From JAOUEA01 sp963825685 (GTDB taxonomy: Bacteria > Actinomycetota > UBA4738 > HRBIN12): a DNA stretch of 64,000 bases. The notes below the pieces were generated by a model. That model was not told the DNA's origin, did not search any database, and saw only the letters and a list, made by a program, of their open reading frames with translations. The stretch lies in contig CAWGUD010000009.1 in the NCBI GenBank assembly GCA_963825685.1, positions 1-64,000 of the forward strand. Direction: 5' to 3'. Made by a program: the position numbers and the translations under genes. Below are positions 62,281-64,000 of this stretch, one piece after another. Position 1 is the first letter of the stretch. Every line of letters starts with the position of its first letter.

Positions 62281-62601
62281 ATGATGCACGACGACGCAAC
62301 CAACGCACCCGACGCGACGGCCATCGAGATCTCGCGCAGCGACGTCGAGCACGTGCTCTCACGCTTCCGCGTGCGACTCACCGATGTCGACGGCTCGACG
62401 ACCGAGCACGACGTGACGATGTCGCGGGCCGAGTGGGAGCGGTTCGGGACCGGCTACCGCACGCCCGAGGCGCTGATCGAGGGGTCGTTCCGGTTCCTGC
62501 TGGCGCGCGAACCGAAGGAGCAGATCCTCGGCGCGTTCAGCCTCGGACTGATCCCCCGGTACTTCCCCTCGTACGGGCGCGAGATCGAACCGACGGACTG
62601 A
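62281..62601 (+). CDS. small uncharacterised acidic protein
   Basis: 106 aa. A beta-rich start (VRLTDVDGSTTEHDVTMSRA) leads to a conserved-looking RTPEALIEGSFRFLLAREPK and FSLGLIPRYFPSYG. No family recognised, but the biased codon use and leaderless-type -10 support it. Confidence 0.65.
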   Translation: MMHDDATNAPDATAIEISRSDVEHVLSRFRVRLTDVDGSTTEHDVTMSRAEWERFGTGYRTPEALIEGSFRFLLAREPKEQILGAFSLGLIPRYFPSYGREIEPTD

Positions 62602-62604
62602 CGC

Positions 62605-64000
62605 TCAGTCGACCTCCGCCGGCACCACGGTCTCGCCGTCGATCTCGATCAGGTCGTCCTGCGGGGCGAACTGATCGCGGATGCGCCGCGCCCAGGCCGC
62701 GACGAGCGCGGTCAGGCCGAGGAACACGACGCCGGAGACGAGCAGGATCGACCGCGTGGTGACCTCGCTGTCCTCGGTCCAGAGCAGGAAGAGGATCACG
62801 GCCGGCACGATGTAGCCGAGGTTGTAGGCGATGTCGAACAACGCGAATGCCCGGCCGCGGAAGTCGTCGGGCATCGTCTGCTGCATGATCGTGTCGGCCG
62901 AGATCTTGCCGACGAAGAACGAGAAGAACCCGATGAACAGCATCGCGGCGAACCCGGCCACCGAGACGAACAGCCCACCCACGATCGTGCCGATGCCGAG
63001 CAGCACCATCGACATCAGCAACAGGCGCACGGGGGGCACCCGGTCCTTGTACTTCTGGGCCACGACCATGCCGAGCGCGCCACCGACCAGGCCGCCCATG
63101 CCCGAGAGCACCAGCGAGATCGTGTCGGAGTCCCCGCCGGCCACGAGGTTCTTCGCATAGAGACCGAACACGAACAATCCGAACCCCCAGAACTGGTAGC
63201 GCAGCATCTGGAACGACGACAGCCCGAGCGCGGCCGGCGCCCGGCTCGCGACCTCCTTCAGGCCGGCCACGATGTTGCGGACTACCTGGGATGCCTCCTG
63301 CGTGAACGTCGTCTCGTGCGGGCGGAGCTCGGCGTGCCGCAGCTGCTTCGCGACCAGCGCACCGACCAGCAGGACGGCGGCGCCGACGACGACGGGCACG
63401 AACGGGGGCACGAAGCCGGCGAGCGCGCCCCCGAACACGATGCCGAAGATCTGCGCGAGGGCGCCACCGGCCTGTGACAGACCGTTGCCCTGCAGAAGGT
63501 CCTTCCCCGAGAGCACGTCGGGGATCGCCGCGGACTTCACGGCGAGGGCGATGCGCACGCATGCCTGCACCGCGAGCAGCCCCACGATCAGCGCCGCCGG
63601 TCGCGAAGGTCGTTGCCCTCGGTCGTGTCGGAGCCGAGCGGCACGAGCACCGCGAGCGCCACGATCACGACCACGACGGCCGTGGCCACGTCGGCCCACC
63701 AGACGACCCGTCGTCGCGGGAAGCGGTCGATGAACACGCCGATGAACGGCGAGATCAGCGTGTACGGAACGTAGAGGGCGAGCACGACGGTGAGCAGGTA
63801 GTCGGCCGACGGCAGGTTCTGCACGTCGAAGCCCTCCTGTCCGCCGAACGCGAGCGACTTCGCGATCGCGCCCTGCACGACGCCCTGCCCGGCCTGCGCG
63901 AGGAACTGCACGCCCATCAGGACCGAGAAGTCGCGATTCGAGAAGGTCGCGAACATCGCGTTGAAGAAGCCGGCGAGCGAATCGAGCGGCCTGCGCAGCC
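62605..64000 (-). CDS. MFS transporter, 5' end outside the window, with a frame break
   Basis: At least 460 aa after repair, about 12 hydrophobic helices. The N-terminal part (FATFSNRDFSVLMGVQFLAQ, YTLISPFIGVFIDRFPRRRV) and the rest (RPAALIVGLLAVQACVRIAL onward) are in different frames, joined at about 63600. Reading continues in frame upstream of the ATG at 63956 (LRRPLDSLAGFFNA) to the window edge, so the true start lies beyond 64000. The substrate is unknown. Confidence 0.8.
   Translation of the reverse strand, partial: AAQAARFARRLLQRDVRDLLESRLLGPDGRAVPRAGRAGRRAGRDREVARVRRTGGLRRAEPAVGRLPAHRRARPLRSVHADLAVHRRVHRPLPATTGRLVGRRGHGRRGRDRGARGARAARLRHDRGQRPSRPAALIVGLLAVQACVRIALAVKSAAIPDVLSGKDLLQGNGLSQAGGALAQIFGIVFGGALAGFVPPFVPVVVGAAVLLVGALVAKQLRHAELRPHETTFTQEASQVVRNIVAGLKEVASRAPAALGLSSFQMLRYQFWGFGLFVFGLYAKNLVAGGDSDTISLVLSGMGGLVGGALGMVVAQKYKDRVPPVRLLLMSMVLLGIGTIVGGLFVSVAGFAAMLFIGFFSFFVGKISADTIMQQTMPDDFRGRAFALFDIAYNLGYIVPAVILFLLWTEDSEVTTRSILLVSGVVFLGLTALVAAWARRIRDQFAPQDDLIEIDGETVVPAEVD

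Noticed and set aside
1..64000. CRISPR arrays, rRNA genes, insertion sequences or phage genes
   Set aside because: No regularly spaced repeats, rRNA-like sequence, transposase or phage structural motif was found on reading both strands.

Overview
The window is about 70% GC, densely packed and strongly G/C-biased at third codon positions. It reads as a chromosomal segment of a member of the Actinomycetota, probably a deep or uncultured lineage. The evidence is a classical chorismate-to-menaquinone gene set, a tad pilus locus in the same order as Mycobacterium tuberculosis Rv3660c-Rv3654c, a class A PBP beside a DUF5318 gene (as ponA1/Rv0049), a WS/DGAT acyltransferase, a DivIVA-like coiled-coil protein, and many apparently leaderless genes whose TANNNT -10 box sits 6-10 nt before the start codon. 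I cannot name the genus. No rRNA, CRISPR array, prophage, IS or transposase was seen.

Layout. 1-8,950: menaquinone block (menE partial, menB, menA, menD, menF, menG) with an exported EEP-family hydrolase and a MerR-type regulator. 9,000-14,460: two membrane glycosyltransferases, then a NarL-type response regulator and its histidine kinase. 14,459-19,713: bifunctional PBP, DUF5318, cupin, DivIVA-like, DUF983 and DUF4126 genes. 19,711-24,793: tad/Flp pilus operon on the minus strand. 24,794-30,406: a CRP/GlxR-like palindrome, a small unknown gene, a class III cyclase fused to an AAA/TPR module, and an M15 peptidase. 30,500-38,550: exported beta-propeller protein, two tandem phosphodiesterase paralogs, a GyrI-like protein, and a MoaD-like protein paired with a BNR-repeat protein. 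38,569-44,050: small genes, a HAD-IB phosphatase, a PadR regulator, a selenocysteine tRNA and a GNAT/acyl-CoA-synthetase fusion. 44,051-55,114: MFS transporter, Ppx/GppA, a second NarL-type kinase, M20 peptidase, zinc alcohol dehydrogenase, PlsC, class V aminotransferase, PAS-GGDEF protein and a primary-type sigma factor. 55,487-64,000: Ycf46-like AAA ATPase, two alpha/beta hydrolases, WS/DGAT, a MerT-like protein, AlaX, an EamA transporter, and a final MFS transporter running off the right edge.

Together the men genes supply the respiratory quinone, under a co-transcribed MerR regulator. The tad genes build an adhesive pilus. The PBP, DivIVA-like and M15 proteins serve envelope growth. Several sensory proteins and a cyclase indicate signalling by phosphorelay, c-di-GMP and cAMP.

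The reader should know that at least a dozen genes are split by what look like single-base indels, often in short G or C runs. I treat these as intact genes with probable assembly errors, and each entry says where the break lies.
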